64,000 nt of DNA, from contig NC_077224.1 in the NCBI RefSeq assembly GCF_024763615.1, forward strand, positions 4,030,001-4,094,000, read 5' to 3'. Position numbers and translations under genes: made by a program. The DNA is from Phlebotomus papatasi (taxonomy: Eukaryota > Arthropoda > Insecta > Diptera > Psychodidae). This document shows, piece after piece, positions 24,001 to 33,299 of the stretch (the first letter of the stretch is position 1; each line of letters opens with the position of its first letter). The notes under the pieces are model-generated. The model was not told the origin of the DNA and searched no databases. It worked only from the letters and a program-made list of their open reading frames with translations.

Positions 24001-24226
24001 ATAAAATGGGAAAATCAATCATTTTATCTTGGTATTTTTCTCTATCTTTTTTTCTTTCTTTCATTCTGTGTTTGCCCGAAACAGTGAGGGACAGGCCATT
24101 TGGATGGATGAAAACATCCGATATGGTAAGACGGACAAATGTCAGACATTCAACAATCCACCTCTTTGCCCATCTGGAGACTTTGAAATACGCGTTCTCG
24201 AGGTGTATGGCTTTGTGGGTGTTTAA
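5923..24226 (+). CDS. sky: skywalker (TBC1D24 orthologue), 3' part, six coding exons
   Basis: Join 5923-6047, 6223-6554, 10554-10722, 18195-18353, 23719-23939, 24085-24226. Every junction is GT-AG and every phase fits, giving about 381 residues ending at TAA 24224-24226. Skywalker is a TBC-domain protein, described as a Rab35 GAP, that acts on synaptic vesicle endosomal traffic and binds phosphoinositides; its C-terminus is a TLDc domain. Seen here: the C-terminal half of the TBC domain (MDWCWWILGGLPF, EGIKVFYRV), a Ser-rich linker (SRSSDNLPTSQSQ), then TLDc (LWSWLP, GTGETFLFSLYPE, ITIGGGEGQ, FNNPPLCPSGDFEIRVLEVY). The length after TLDc matches TBC1D24, which also ends just past this block. 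The first base of the first codon and all N-terminal TBC exons lie upstream; I found no earlier exon in 1-5922. Introns are 175, 3999, 7472, 5365 and 145 nt, the long ones packed with transposons. Identification is from protein-family memory and is strong. Confidence 0.96.
6223..6554 (+). CDS. sky: sky exon b: TBC domain, C-terminal half
   Basis: Acceptor gttgcag ends at 6222, donor gtaagt starts at 6555; the exon ends two bases into a codon. It encodes the TBC core IFMDWCWWILGGLPF followed by CYFHEGIKVFYRVSLAIL. The Lys codon at 6367-6369 and the Arg codon at 6379-6381 sit in the EGxKVxYR motif, which in Skywalker/TBC1D24 supplies part of the cationic phosphoinositide-binding pocket; both residues are kept. 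The downstream SPTKLLRTAFNIRAL matches the end of the TBC fold (SPEKLLEKAFAIRLF in human). Confidence 0.95.
6555..7664. other. sky intron sequence, no gene seen
   Basis: First part of the 4.0-kb intron. AT-rich, without recognisable coding or transposon-end signals. Confidence 0.5.
7665..9200. repeat. degenerate ~58-bp tandem satellite in a sky intron
   Basis: More than 20 diverged head-to-tail units, each with a 'ctgtactaaaatcgggc' block, a 'gcgatcttta' block and a 'tcgcacagtcttgtgat' block. Measured spacings between unit starts include 56, 58, 59 and about 63 bp. The array is split by a retrotransposon fragment at 8151-8385. Open frames here only reflect the period. Confidence 0.85.
8151..8385 (-). 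mobile_element. 5'-truncated non-LTR retrotransposon 3' end
   Basis: Read on the minus strand, an open frame gives RGPRPRGRPRTRWLNQIQDL then AWERLGIELEHL and a stop near 8189. This is the GRPRxRW-type C-terminal tail of an insect non-LTR reverse transcriptase. The 3' end is a (GAAT)n tail (8151-8172). A 13-bp duplication CAGTCTTGTTATC (8138-8150, 8386-8398) flanks it, as expected of target-primed reverse transcription. Its GC content is above that of the satellite around it. Confidence 0.85.
9588..9955. repeat. two adjacent related hairpin elements
   Basis: A clear hairpin at 9588-9728 has ~46-bp arms (AAGTGCTTCTGCATTATCGA and its complement). A diverged second copy follows at about 9800-9955 with the same right-arm text. 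Probably a palindromic MITE present twice. Confidence 0.65.
9956..10553. other. sky intron, no gene seen
   Basis: AT-rich intron leading to the pyrimidine tract and acceptor at 10553. Nothing else recognised. Confidence 0.5.
10554..10722 (+). CDS. sky: sky exon c: end of TBC and Ser-rich linker
   Basis: Acceptor tttctcag ends at 10553 after a pyrimidine tract; donor gtaata starts at 10723. One base completes the split Ser codon from the previous exon, then STYISRVFLKTEMVLKSRS, the Ser-rich linker, and SHTLTIRE in phase 0. It bridges TBC and TLDc. TIRE joins directly to LFTLWSW of the next main exon, in register with human SVRE-MRDIWSW without a gap. Confidence 0.93.
10723..11831. other. start of sky 7.5-kb intron, no gene seen
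   Basis: AT-rich sequence. AGCCCTCAATCGC at about 11419 reappears inverted at about 14905, so it may mark the ends of a large composite insertion, without a clear target duplication. Confidence 0.4.
11832..12236. mobile_element. palindromic MITE, GTTATCACA-end family
   Basis: Ends GGTGTTATCACATTTGCACA and its diverged complement enclose long mirrored AT-rich arms. A related, longer copy is at about 56387-57507. Target duplication not resolved. Confidence 0.6.
12237..12896. repeat. imperfect palindromes with GGTGTGCCGGA motifs
   Basis: GGTGTGCCGGAACCATT at about 12459 faces its complement ending at about 12542; outer arms with 'aaattcacatc', 'gaaagag' and 'catatgc' blocks mirror each other. 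A further partial copy lies at 12766-12890, and a relative at about 52321-52400 hosts another insertion. Confidence 0.55.
12897..13240. mobile_element. foldback-like element with tandem-repeat arms
   Basis: Left arm (12897-13007): about seven 15-bp units GCCAAAATCCCGAAA. Right arm (about 13130-13240): the complementary units. A variant unit (…GAAC) is third from the outer end in both arms and a longer variant follows it, so the arms are an inverted duplication. About 120 bp of unique DNA forms the loop. Arms made of short tandem repeats recall Drosophila FB/Foldback elements. Confidence 0.75.
13251..14726. pseudogene. Tc1-like transposase pseudogene, inverted duplication
   Basis: Two 538-bp arms (13251-13788 and 14013-14550) are near-perfect reverse complements with about 224 bp between. 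Each encodes the same 5' part of a Tc1-like transposase from ATG (13499-13501 +; 14302-14300 -), with a premature TGA near codon 33, then a re-entered frame YYSYEARVHLKNATGRPRV and SKIQSRLVTEGIQAS (HTH and GRPR linker region). The loop adds FPLVNKTNLVKRLL-type sequence. Only the right side reaches a terminus: a TIR CAGTGAGTGTCAATAG ending at 14726, followed by TA. No DDE catalytic region is left. Confidence 0.85.
14729..15427. other. sky intron, no gene seen
   Basis: AT-rich intronic DNA between the Tc1 terminus and the 313-bp tandem duplication. Nothing recognised beyond the AGCCCTC motif noted near 14905. Confidence 0.4.
15428..16966. repeat. ~313-bp direct duplication, second copy split by an insertion
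   Basis: Unit A is about 15428-15740. Unit B starts at 15741, breaks at 15987 and resumes at 16894. Shared text includes 'gggacactt', 'gaggtcatacaatgc' and 'cgtagcttctacgaacg'. Unit A shows the uninterrupted state of the insertion site in unit B. Confidence 0.8.
15988..16889. mobile_element. TTAA-flanked piggyBac-like MITE with internal empty-site proof
   Basis: A 902-bp insert with ends CCCTTTATTTTTTGTCGC and, inverted, CCCTTTAACGACGAGAC, flanked by TTAA (15984-15987, 16890-16893). The matching place in the direct repeat (near 15670) has a single TTAA. An inner palindrome with ACACTATTATAG ends (about 16017-16515) may be a second, nested MITE. Confidence 0.88.
17528..17664 (+). promoter_or_regulatory. 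sky: candidate alternative first exon and promoter of sky (TLDc-only isoform)
   Basis: TATAAA lies at 17528-17533, an in-frame stop TAA at 17569-17571, and an ATG at 17611 opens an 18-residue frame (MGVFPIQSIKSQVLDQDD) that ends exactly at a strong donor gtaagt at 17665. Its phase 0 end fits the next exon at 18195. Its upstream edge does not fit as a cassette: the likely acceptor (AG at 17599-17600) would need a phase-2 donor, but the previous exon ends in phase 0. An alternative start that would produce essentially the TLDc domain alone is therefore the better reading. No homology is known to me, and a chance frame remains possible. Confidence 0.4.
18195..18353 (+). CDS. sky: sky exon d: start of the TLDc domain
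   Basis: Acceptor gactgtag ends at 18194, donor gtaggc starts at 18354. The exon is exactly 53 codons in phase 0. It opens with LFTLWSWLPVRI and contains VLLYTTEEHGCSL and EQHEPTLLMIKT, the first TLDc strands (human: PLLLFSSLQHGYSL, EGHEPTLLLIKT). Confidence 0.96.
18876..20002. mobile_element. CCCAGCAACG-end MITE with AA flanks
   Basis: Ends CCCAGCAACGAAAG and complement, AA on both outer sides. The mirrored inner arms (18890-18998, 19745-19860) include a perfect 28-bp palindrome at 18911-18938 built from GTTAGCTAAC blocks. A 201-bp relative is at 35710-35910. Confidence 0.75.
20324..21230. mobile_element. TA-flanked MITE inserted in a CGGT-rich repeat
   Basis: Ends GGGTAGAGTCAGTAC and, inverted, GGGTAGAGCAAGCCC, with TA at 20322-20323 and 21231-21232. 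Several CTTTTTCGCCA motifs occur inside. Flanking text continues across the insertion as in the related repeat near 22800-22970, which lacks the insert. Confidence 0.75.
21567..23096. mobile_element. Tc1-like element remnant with two nested insertions
   Basis: Ends CAGTAGATGTCAAAAGTTTG and, inverted, CAGTAGGTGCCAAAAGTTTG, with TA outside. The left half parallels the Tc1 pseudogene at 13251-14726 up to the transposase ATG, where a stop (TAG) follows two codons on; the body is lost. An inverted copy of the CACTGAG MITE (about 22006-22250) and a CGGT-rich repeat (about 22325-23028) are inserted. Confidence 0.75.
22325..23028. repeat. CGGT-rich dispersed repeat
   Basis: Contains 'gtttgtccgtctgcccgtccgg', 'gagctctagagaccaaacgg' and reiterated 'aatcggt'/'gaaccggtt' motifs. 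Relatives are at 20020-21420 (split), about 62690-63240 and 63880-63930. The class is unknown to me. Confidence 0.6.
23029..23660. repeat. direct duplication of a Tc1 end with its flank, around a dispersed repeat
   Basis: About 180 bp (Tc1 right end plus ~130 bp beyond) occurs at about 23029-23200 and again at 23484-23660. Between them is a 280-bp repeat (23205-23482), another copy of which lies at 49472-49730. Confidence 0.7.
23719..23939 (+). CDS. sky: sky exon e: TLDc core
   Basis: Acceptor tcggtag ends at 23718, donor gtaaga starts at 23940. It reads VFGAYCSSRWFERN, then AYFGTGETFLFSLYPERA, YPWVGIEGD and MITIGGG, ending two bases into a Gly codon. The glycine-rich FGTGE and IGGG strands are TLDc hallmarks. 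The loop that is long in human TBC1D24 is short here. Confidence 0.97.
24085..24226 (+). CDS. sky: sky last coding exon: TLDc C-terminus and stop
   Basis: Acceptor cgaaacag ends at 24084 after a 145-nt intron. The split Gly codon is completed, then EGQAIWMDENIRYGKTDKC, FNNPPLCPSGDFEIRVLEVY and GFVGV before TAA 24224-24226. It matches the end of TBC1D24 ([21 protein letters not shown]), so the gene ends here. Confidence 0.97.
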
Positions 24227-25218
24227 TGCAATTAACAATTAGCCGAAGAGGAGAGAGAGAGAGAGAGGTAGTTTAAAAGAAAATGAAGATTCAACAACAA
24301 GATTCGATATTCAAGTTTATTAAATAATTAGATTTTTCTTTATTTTTTTTTGTGAATGAAATGAGAAGGCTTCTACCGGGATAAAATTGCTGCAATATTA
24401 GCGATTAGGCGTGAAATTCATCTAAAAACAAAATACTACGTAAAAAATTCAAAGAGAAATAATTCTTTAGATTTATTTTCTTATCTTTTCGGGAAGTTTT
24501 CCATCTGTAAATATTTCTTCTCAGTACTGTTGTTCCCCCTTAAAGAAATTATTTGAAAATGTGTTTATGAAACAAAACGTATCAATGTGAGAAAAAAAGC
24601 ATAATTTAATTGAAAGAGAGAATGCTTTAGATGTGAATGTCGCAACGAAAAAATGAAGATGTCACATCGAAATGCATCGGAATTATCGTAAGAAAAAAAA
24701 AGAAAAGAAAAATTTATTCTCTTTCTAGTTGTTGTTTATTCCCCCAATCCTGATATTTGCTCCTTCCCTTTATTTATTTATAAATGATAATAGCAAAAAG
24801 AAAAACGAATTAAATTATCTAAGATGAATATTTCTTAAGTATCCAATATATTAAAAAAAAATATTGCTGTGCGATTCATATCACGAAGAATCATTGTTAT
24901 ATGTTTTATTTTGTTCATGCCCAAAATCTATTTTTTAGAGTTGAAAATGTAGACAGTGAAATATCTAAACTGAATATTAATCATTCCAGTTTGAAAAGAA
25001 AAAGGAAGAAGGTTTTTTTTCTTTTTTAGTAAATTACAATCTTTTTCGTCTTGTGTGAATGAGAACAATTTGATATTTTGTTGTTGTTGTTAATTTAGAT
25101 GATAATGCAAAGGTGTAATAGCGTAGAAATGTTTAAAGGAATTGTATGTCTTAGGAAAGACAAAGAAAACTCAGACAGTAAGGAATTTATGTCCTCAATA
25201 CTTAACATTTAAAATAAA
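24227..25218 (+). other. sky: probable sky 3' untranslated region
   Basis: This is unique-looking AT-rich sequence right after the sky stop, without transposon ends. It starts with an (AG)n run at about 24248-24268. The first AATAAA on this strand is at 25213-25218. A longer 3'UTR is possible, because further transposon-poor AT-rich stretches follow (29.0-30.4 kb, 33.7-34.4 kb), the last with AATAAA at 34376-34381 and a T-rich stretch beyond. The exact end cannot be set from sequence alone. Confidence 0.45.
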
Positions 25219-25740
25219 CTGCAAAGGTTTTTCCATCTACTTGCAACAAAAAAAAAATGCCGAAGCTCAAGCTAAAGCATTATTCACATTTTACCAAATA
25301 TTTTAGTACTAAAACTCTGAACGATTCCCAGTTCTATTTAATCCCAAATCGCAATGGAACTCAAATATTTTATCAGATTGAATATTTAATTAAACGTGAA
25401 AAATACTAAACTTTAAATTTTTAGTACCAAATATTATTTTTTGATCATGTACTAACTTGCGCTTCAAGTACCTGTTTTTCTTTTTCACCAAACAAAAAAT
25501 TAATGGAGCTATTACACTTCATAAACATATTTAAAGACATAAAGTATTTCATTCCCTGTCTCATTCATTCATTAGTATTAAAAAGTACACTGAGATTATT
25601 TAGAACATGCCTGAGATTTAGTACAATAATTATACCACTTCTCTAACTGAATGTTGTGACTTTTCCTACCATTTGTGATAGGAAGAGACAATTCATGTTT
25701 CTAGTCTCTATTCATCACTTTTTCTCTTTTCCTTTTATGT

Positions 25741-25893
25741 CTGCATATCGTCGGTTGGGTCGAGCTCTGTCGTATCTGCATTTCTTTTGTGTCAGCATTT
25801 CACGCAAGAGGGGTCGTCTGTATTGTAGCTTGCACCGAATGCAGATAGAAAACAAATGCAGATACGACAGAGGTAGACGCAACCGACGATATT
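25741..25893. mobile_element. small palindromic MITE
   Basis: Arms read ATATCGTCGGTTG...CTCTGTCGTATCTGCATTT and the complement, enclosing ~60 bp. It breaks the transposon-poor AT-rich run that follows sky. No clear target duplication. Confidence 0.6.
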
Positions 25894-27297
25894 TCTATCA
25901 AGCTTGATTTTAGTACATACATGTACTAAAATAAATTGCTCTTCCCGAATCTTTTACTTGGAGTCTGTAATTATTTTTAAAGGTAATAGCTCCTTTTCTT
26001 TCCTCAAAGAACATTCTAAAAAGGTCAAATATTAACTGAATAATAGTACTCTGGATAAAAGTTTTGTCAAATTAACAAAAAAGGTTTGTTAACAGGATAT
26101 TCTTCCATACAGAATATGGAAAAGTTTTGTCAATTCGACAGCCAAATGGACCTTGCTAAAGTTTGCTAAACGGATGTTTTTCTTAAGCTAAAAGTCCTTT
26201 GGATACAGTGACTCGAAATTCAAATGGCATATATCAAAATTCTCCGAATATTGAGGAGGGTGGGGCAGTTTAGATATGCTTTTTTTTAAATATAAAATTT
26301 TCAAATAATAAATTGATAAACTGAAAATATCCAATAGCCAAGAAGAACCAGCTTTATTTAACTTAAATGTAGTTTAGAAATATTGGCAAATGATTTAAAA
26401 AAAAAGGTTAATCATCTTGAACTGTCCCAAGCTACCCTACAACCTACAACAATTACCTTTACCAATTTATCGATTTAAGAGATTAGAGGGATTTTAAAAT
26501 ATAAATCAGATGATTTTAAAGTTTTCCAAAATCTTCCTTTTATTCTATTAGGCCATTTCCATTGAGAAAATTTTCAGATTTTTGTAATTCTCAATTCGCA
26601 CGAAAACTGGCAATAAATACCAGTTTTTAATCTGAACATCTCGTTGGCATTTGGTGGTTTTGATTAAGCTTCTTAGTAAAATTGAATGGAAATAACCGAA
26701 ACCTTCATTAAATCACTGCTAAAGGATATCTTATTACCATTCACAAGTAGATCTGACAACTCACTGGTATACACGTGTCAGAAGATAACTCAGTGGATGG
26801 CGCTGTTCCCAATAGGAACAGTCTGAAAAATTGTTCCCAATTTTTATTTTTAAGCTTTTATGCGAAAAAGTTCAACTAGCTTGAACTTTTTCTCATAAAA
26901 GCACCTTTTTCCTGTTGAAAATTTTCTAACAAATTTGTTAAAAAAAACTTCTCAATGCTAAAGGCCTATAAAATAAATTTAATTTCAACTTTGCAACCAA
27001 TGTTTTAACCTTGATAAAACAATTTTAAAAGTATAATGATAATTAAATCCATTTCTAACCCCAGATATATAACAAATCCTCTTATTAAATTTTAAATATA
27101 TTTTATTTTTTTATAGAATTTAAAAAGAAAAGTAACAATAAATTAATGAAAAAAAAATCAAATAAAGTTATAGTTCGAAATTTCTTTATGTTATGTCATA
27201 CTTAACCTCAAATTCTAGATTTAGAATATTGTCTATCTTCGATATCTTCGGCCTGGAATTGACATAACTTCGTTCAATCTCTTAATAATAAGAGATA
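25894..27297. other. intergenic AT-rich DNA, no gene seen
   Basis: No coding signal. It might be extended sky 3'UTR or intergenic DNA. Confidence 0.4.
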
Positions 27298-27511
27298 GGG
27301 GAGACCGGGGTAGAATTGGCCAGCAAATGATATTTTTTTTGCCTATAAATTATGAAAAATATGTTTCAATGAAACTGATAAATATTTAAACGAATAGGGA
27401 GGGAGTTAACTACTCTGAAAGGATAGCAGTTTGCTTAATATTCTTCCTAAGGAAAACCCGAACACCTCACTATTTAATGCTATACGTGGCTAATTCTGCC
27501 CCGGTCTCCCC
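27298..27511. mobile_element. TA-flanked MITE, GGGGAGACCGGGG ends
   Basis: A 214-bp insert with ends GGGGAGACCGGGGTAGAATT and, inverted, GGGGAGACCGGGGCAGAATT, with TA on both sides. A stray related end is at about 27930. The host region repeats a 'acataacctca...ctcttaa' block about three times (27230-28010). Confidence 0.8.
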
Positions 27512-28193
27512 TATATTATTTCTAGTTATATTCTTTTTTAAATAATTTTTTCAAATTTATTTTTCACAAAAAAAAAACATTTCTTGTCTTTATTTTGTCC
27601 CGATCTCCTTTTTGATTCTATTAAACTTTGATAATTTCACAATAAAAAAGTTAGATTACAATACAAATTAGGTTAGAACTGACATAACCTCATTTAAATC
27701 TCTTAACTGTAAGAGAAATATTTAGTTTTGGATACAACCACATCTTTGAAATTGCTTGAGGAATTCCCAAGACACAATTAGTTATGGGTAAAATTTGGAA
27801 ATGGAATTTTATAGTTTGCCTTAGAAGAAACACTAAACGATTCACAATATCTTTTGTCTATCTAATTCAAACATTTTTTTTTTTGAAAATATTTGCAAAG
27901 AAAAAGATCATTAGCAGGGGTTATTCTACTCGGTCTCCCCTATATTTTTGTAAGGTTGAGGTTAGGAGTAACATAACCTCAATAAGTCTCTTAATATTAA
28001 GAGAAATATTATTATTAGGCAGCATTTTGAATTTTTGCTAAGCATTTTGAATTTTTGAATAAACCTTAAGAGCGATATTTTAAGTGAGTTGAGTCAGTTT
28101 TTATATCAAAATGATGACATTTTTTCAAGAACTAACAAGGTGCTGCTTAAGCAGTTAATATTCAACCGACAATTTTATTTTTGAATCAGAATA

Positions 28194-28586
28194 GGGTAGG
28201 TGTGCCAAATTTCGGCATAGTTGCTTGCAAGTGCCAAAATCTTAAGTTTGAAATTAAATATTTTTAATACAAATTTGGATTTTTGTTACTTCATTTTAAG
28301 GAGTGTTGCCTTAAACCTTATATACAGTTTATTGTCTTTATTTTCTTTAAATATATATTCTTAATGCATTTTAAAATGAATAAAAATGTAGATATAGCTT
28401 TGATGGCCTATTTTGGCCACCTTGTTTCTTATAGTTCCGTGCCCTTCCGGAATTTTTCCAATAGGAAATTTTCATCTCGATATTGGGATAGACATTTTTG
28501 CTATTATTTTGTATTGTATATTCTCCAGAGTTTGCAAAAACTGTGTCCGAAATTGCAAGCTGGCCGAAATTTGGTACACTTACCCT
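28194..28586. mobile_element. palindromic MITE, GTGTGCCAAATTTCGGC family, copy 1
   Basis: Ends GGGTAGGTGTGCCAAATTTC and its diverged complement. A second full copy is at about 50314-50740; isolated right ends occur near 17030, 45070 and three times at 59128-59455. Confidence 0.7.
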
Positions 28587-30497
28587 CTATGAAAATCCTT
28601 TTATTTATTTCTTAAATGAAGAATAAATCTAAAAATAATTTATGATATTCGAAGAATTTTGAAGTCTTAAGGTTATGTTCAGTATAACCTTAAATTTCCA
28701 ACATTTTTTTCAATTGAATGTGAAAATGGTGTCCCAAATTAAAGTAATTCTATGATTTTTAATAAATTCTTTTGATATAAATTAAATTCGTCTGCAATTC
28801 TAAAGTTGGTACCCTTAAAATTTAAAAGTATTTTATAGGTTATGTTAAACATAACCTCACATTTCAAAGTAACATTTTAATCTAATAAAGAATTATGATG
28901 GAATTGAGGAAATATAATTTTCCATGGGGAATTAAATATTTTTAGGGAGTAATTGAGTTCTCGAGTGTATTTGATAAGAAAACAATTTATATTTCGTAAT
29001 TAGAGTGTGGTAAACTTTTACTACATTAATTCAGTGAATACCATAAAGTCATATTTTTGCGTGTCACTGATAAATGTGTCAGTTTTCTGGGAGAAATTCT
29101 CGACTATGACGTATTTTCCCGCAGAAAAAATGAAGAGAAAAAAATAAGACAAGGGAGAGATAATAAGAAAAAAATAGAGAATCCAGTGAAGAAGAATCTA
29201 CAAAGAAAAATATGAGAAAATGTTTATTTAAGACTGTTTCGTTAGCAATAAATTGAAAATGAATTTTCTCACTTTTCCTTTGGCGATTCAAGGAGGAAAA
29301 ACTTCTTGCAGTTTTCTTTTGTGGACATAAATTCCTTTTTCTCTCATTTTGTTTCTGTTGGAGATGAATGTCTTATTAATTTGTCATTAGGAATTTATTA
29401 ATTAAAAAAAAAAAGAAAATGCAAATTTGCTGAAAAGAGCAACAAAAGTCTCTTCAATGAAGTATTATTTTTTAATTTTATTGGAACAAATTTATCATTA
29501 AATTCTCTCCAATAGTTTCTAAAATACTTGTTTTTTTCCCAAAAAGTATTACTATTGAATTTAGAATGAAATTCTTCGATATATTAGTAAAGGAGATTGT
29601 TTACAAGAAAACAAAAAACAAAAAATTACAAGAAAAAAGAAGCATATAGTGTCGCATGAAATACAAATATTTAATCCGTAGGAATTATTAAAATAAAATA
29701 TAGAGAATAAGACAAAAAAAATCATTCAATATTCTAGATGAATTTTTAAATGAAAGGAACAATAAAACGAAATTAATAGTGTTAAAGTAATAAAGAAAAA
29801 AAACATATACAAATGACGAAGTGAAGCAATTTAGAGAGAGAAAAAAAAAGAAAATAAAACAAATCAATGAAAATCTTTAATCAAAACACAAAGATCACTC
29901 GAGATAGGAAGAAAAAATCACAATGTGACGTTTACAGAGATTAAGAGAAATCAGCATTTTTAACCTTTTGATCCAAAAGTTTGAATTAACTGAATTATCT
30001 AGAGTGAATTTTCTTTACAATTTTTTCGGATCATCCATAAAATCATTCAATGTTGTTTACTGAAGAAGCAAAAAGAATAAAGAAAAAAATGAGAAGTATG
30101 TTATCTTCACTATTGACACTTTATTAATTACTTTAATAATATCAATGTTGTCTTCTCAGTGTCACGTAATTGAGAATAATATCTCTGTATATTGGATGTT
30201 TGTATATTGCCCGCTCTCTTTGCTTCAGAAGAATATAAGGAAAAAAAAATTAAAATTATATATTTGCTATGCGGCAAGAAAAAAAAACATTTGCGCTGGT
30301 ACTATATCTACATATATTTACACATTCAGAGAGCAAAAGAGATAATTCTGTGAAATTACAGTACGAGTATTCACTGTGATTTTTTTTGTTTTTGAGTAAC
30401 TGATCAAGATATTTAATATTTAAAGTACATTTTGACAGGTCGAAAAGTCAAACAGCCGTAAAGACTATTTAAATACACAAACTTTGCCATTTTCCCA
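28587..30497. other. transposon-poor AT-rich stretch, no gene seen
   Basis: Unique-looking A/T-rich DNA resembling long insect 3'UTR sequence. No open frame of note. Confidence 0.35.
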
Positions 30498-30641
30498 CTA
30501 GATGGGGTTGGCACTCCTTGTACATTGTCGCCAGGCAATGCGATCCCGCGTTGTCTCGTCTTCGGGGTCCTTCGACCTCATGTCTTTTGTTACAGTGGAA
30601 AGCCATGTGGTAGCTAGGAGGCCAAGACTTCTCTTTTGTTG
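30498..30641 (-). pseudogene. non-LTR reverse transcriptase C-terminal remnant
   Basis: The minus strand reads RSLGLLATTWLSTVTKDMRS, then DRIAWRQCTRSANPI and a stop at 30500-30498. This is the W(L)xxVxxDM...DRxxWRxxxxxA pattern at the C-terminus of many insect non-LTR elements. No tail or target duplication was found, so it is an old fragment. GC content is higher than the surroundings. Confidence 0.7.
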
Positions 30642-30659
30642 AGTTCAGTTAAGAAAGAA

Positions 30660-32037
30660 ATTGGCTCCGTTCAGTAATAACCTTTCGAAGAGACAAAGCC
30701 ACTCTAAAGCCAAGCCAAATCTATTCGAAAATCTACCGGAAGCCTAAAGTGCAAGTTCATATACCCGCTTCTTTAGCGCTGATTGTTCTGCCCGTTTTGC
30801 AATTTCGAATTTCGATATTCTTGACACTTCAATCGTCAACGGCTCCGTTCAGTAATAACCTTTCGAAGAAACAAAGCCACTCCAAAGCCAAGCCAATCCT
30901 ATTCGGAAATCTACCGGGAGCCTAAAGTGCCTAAAATGCAAGTTCATATACCCGCCGCTTTAACGCTGATTGTCCTGAAATTTCGAATTTCGATATTCTT
31001 GATACTTTCAATCGTCAACAATGTTAACAATAGTGTGCAAAGTTTGCTGCAAAAAGTGATTTTTTATGTAGTTTCGTGGAAATTCAGGAAGGCATAACGT
31101 TTCAATTGCACTTTCATTCAAAAGAAATGTCCTTTTTAGGAAATTGTTCATTTTTCTGTAACTCGTCGGTTTAAACTTTCGAACTTCCAACGGGTTTTTA
31201 GGTAAGTCCTCTCTGATATACCTTCGAATCGGTAAAGGAAAAACCTCTACCGGAGGAGCTCTCAAATCGGGAAGGTTATTACTGAACGAGAGGTGGCTCC
31301 GTTCAGTAATAACCTTTCGAAGAGACAAAGCTAAGCCAAACCTATTCGAAAATCTACCGGAAGCCTAAAGTGCAAGTTCATGTACTCGCCACTTTAGCGC
31401 TGATTGTTCTGCCATTTCGAATTTCGATATTCTTGACACTTCGATCGTCATCAATGTCAACAACAGTGTGCAAGAGTTTCCTGCAAAAAGTGAATTTTGT
31501 GTAGTTTTGTGGAATTTCAGGATGGCAGAACGTTTTAATTGCAATTTTATTAAGACAAATGTCCATTTCATGAACTTACTCACTTTTGTGTAACTCGTCG
31601 GTTTAAACTTTCGAACTTCGAACGGTTTTTTAGGTAAGTTCTCTCTGATATACAGTAGACTCTCGCAAATTCGGCTCTTTGAAGATCGGGCTACTTTTTA
31701 ATTCGGGCAGCGGTTACATTTGAAAAAAGTTTGTTGTCATTTTTCAAATTTGATTATGATTATCAAATGAATCAAATATGCTCAAATTTAGCATGGTTTG
31801 TCTTAGTTTTGATGTAATTTTGCATTATTGAGGGATTTTCATGCAATTTACGATATATATCTCTGTGTAAACTCAATATCTATATGCACATGTCGCCCGA
31901 ATTTCTGTCTAATTCGGCTGACATTTCGGTCCTATATGCCCGAATTTGAGAGAGTCTACTGTACCTTCAAATCGGTAAAGGAAAAACCTCAACCGGAGAG
32001 AGTTCTCAAATCGGGAAGGTAATTACTGAACGAGAGG
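30660..32037. repeat. head-to-tail array of a TIR element, last unit split by an insertion
   Basis: Units begin CTCCGTTCAGTAATAACCTT (about 30662, 30841, 31294) and full units end with its complement (about 31293, 32037). The first unit is partial. The third carries a 309-bp insertion (31653-31961) that the second lacks. Confidence 0.8.
31653..31961. mobile_element. pogo/Tigger-like MITE with internal empty-site proof
   Basis: Ends CAGTAGACTCTCGCAAATTC and complement, TA at 31651-31652 and 31962-31963. The sister host unit has the unsplit site (single TA at 31219-31220). Other copies: 35957-36190 and 40675-41031. Confidence 0.9.
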
Positions 32038-32880
32038 AATCTATCTAAGCAGCTGCTCTGAAAATTTCAAGTTAATCGGATGAAACTTACTCCAGTTCTA
32101 CTGCTCGTGCCGCAAAATTTATCTAGAAAATCTAAAATCTAGAACCGCAAATTTTAGGCGTATTCCTCGATATAACCCCTTAAACTACTTTTCCATCATT
32201 TTCCACTAAGCCGTGTTTCGGCCAGTTTCGACTTAAGTCCTAAGTCTATCAAAGACCTAACTTGCCTTTCAATAAGGCCTATTTAAACAAGGGTATATTC
32301 ATTCGAAATCTCCCGTTCGAAATTGAATTCTATAATGTTGGGATAATTCCGTATTAGCTGAATTTTCTATGGCATTATTTTTTTCTAGCATTATAGAACC
32401 AAAATTCTTATAATCTGCTTATAGCGCTCTTTGTTCGGTCTCTGTGACTACTGAAAGTAAAATAGCGCACTGTCAAGCGCCTTAAGAGTTTCTACAGGAA
32501 TTTAAACACTAAATTCTCCTTATAAGCCTTTTTATTTCATTAAAAGACTTTAGAGCCTTAATTCTATAAGACCGTCTTCAGACTAGAGCTTTAGTCCAGT
32601 TCCCATGGGTCTCAAAACCTTAAACAGCAACCATTTTTATTGATTTTTCAAAATCTAATTGGTAATTTGACTTTAATAATCCAGTTCTAAGTCAATTTTT
32701 TTTAGAAAAAAAAAATCTTGACTGATAAGATATTAGTCTGAAAAAATCTGCGCCATTCCATAGCGAAATCCAGAAGAACTATCACCATTTCCCCACGAAA
32801 AATCCCGCAACGGGTATCTAGGGTAAGATAAAGAAGGGGGCCGAATAAAGAAGCTGAATTGGCATGTAGTATAATTTGCT
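32038..32880. other. intergenic DNA, no gene seen
   Basis: No coding or transposon-end signal recognised. Confidence 0.4.
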
Positions 32881-33299
32881 ACACAGAATAAAATATATTT
32901 TGTAAAATTGTTCGTAAATGTTTGTGAGTTCCTATTAGGAACTTACGAAATGCTCGTGAATCGTATAACCCACAAACAAGTTTGTTAAAGTTTGTACTTT
33001 TTTCACAAACATTGTTCGTAACATGATCATTTGACGAGCATTTTTTGTACTTTTACAAACATTTGTTCGTAGATTTTTGTTTGTTTGGCAAAAATTTACA
33101 AGTGACAAAATTTTACAAACATTTTTTTGAGTCGTTACGAACATTTATGAACAAATGTTTGTAAAAGTACAAAAAATGTTCTTTATGTGATCAAGTTACG
33201 AACAATGTTTGTAAAAAAAAAGTACAAACATTTACGAATATTTTAGAGGGAATTCACAGACATTTACGAACAATTTTACGAAATATTTTTTTTTCTCTG
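32881..33299. mobile_element. long-palindrome MITE, GTTCGTAAATGTTTGT family
   Basis: A ~419-bp inverted repeat rich in GTTCGTAA/ACAAACATT blocks, with ends ACAGAATAAAATATATTTTG and complement. Other copies: 39866-39918 plus 41455-41819 (split), 43222-43530 (truncated), and 58022-58062 plus 58746-59046 (split). Confidence 0.75.
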
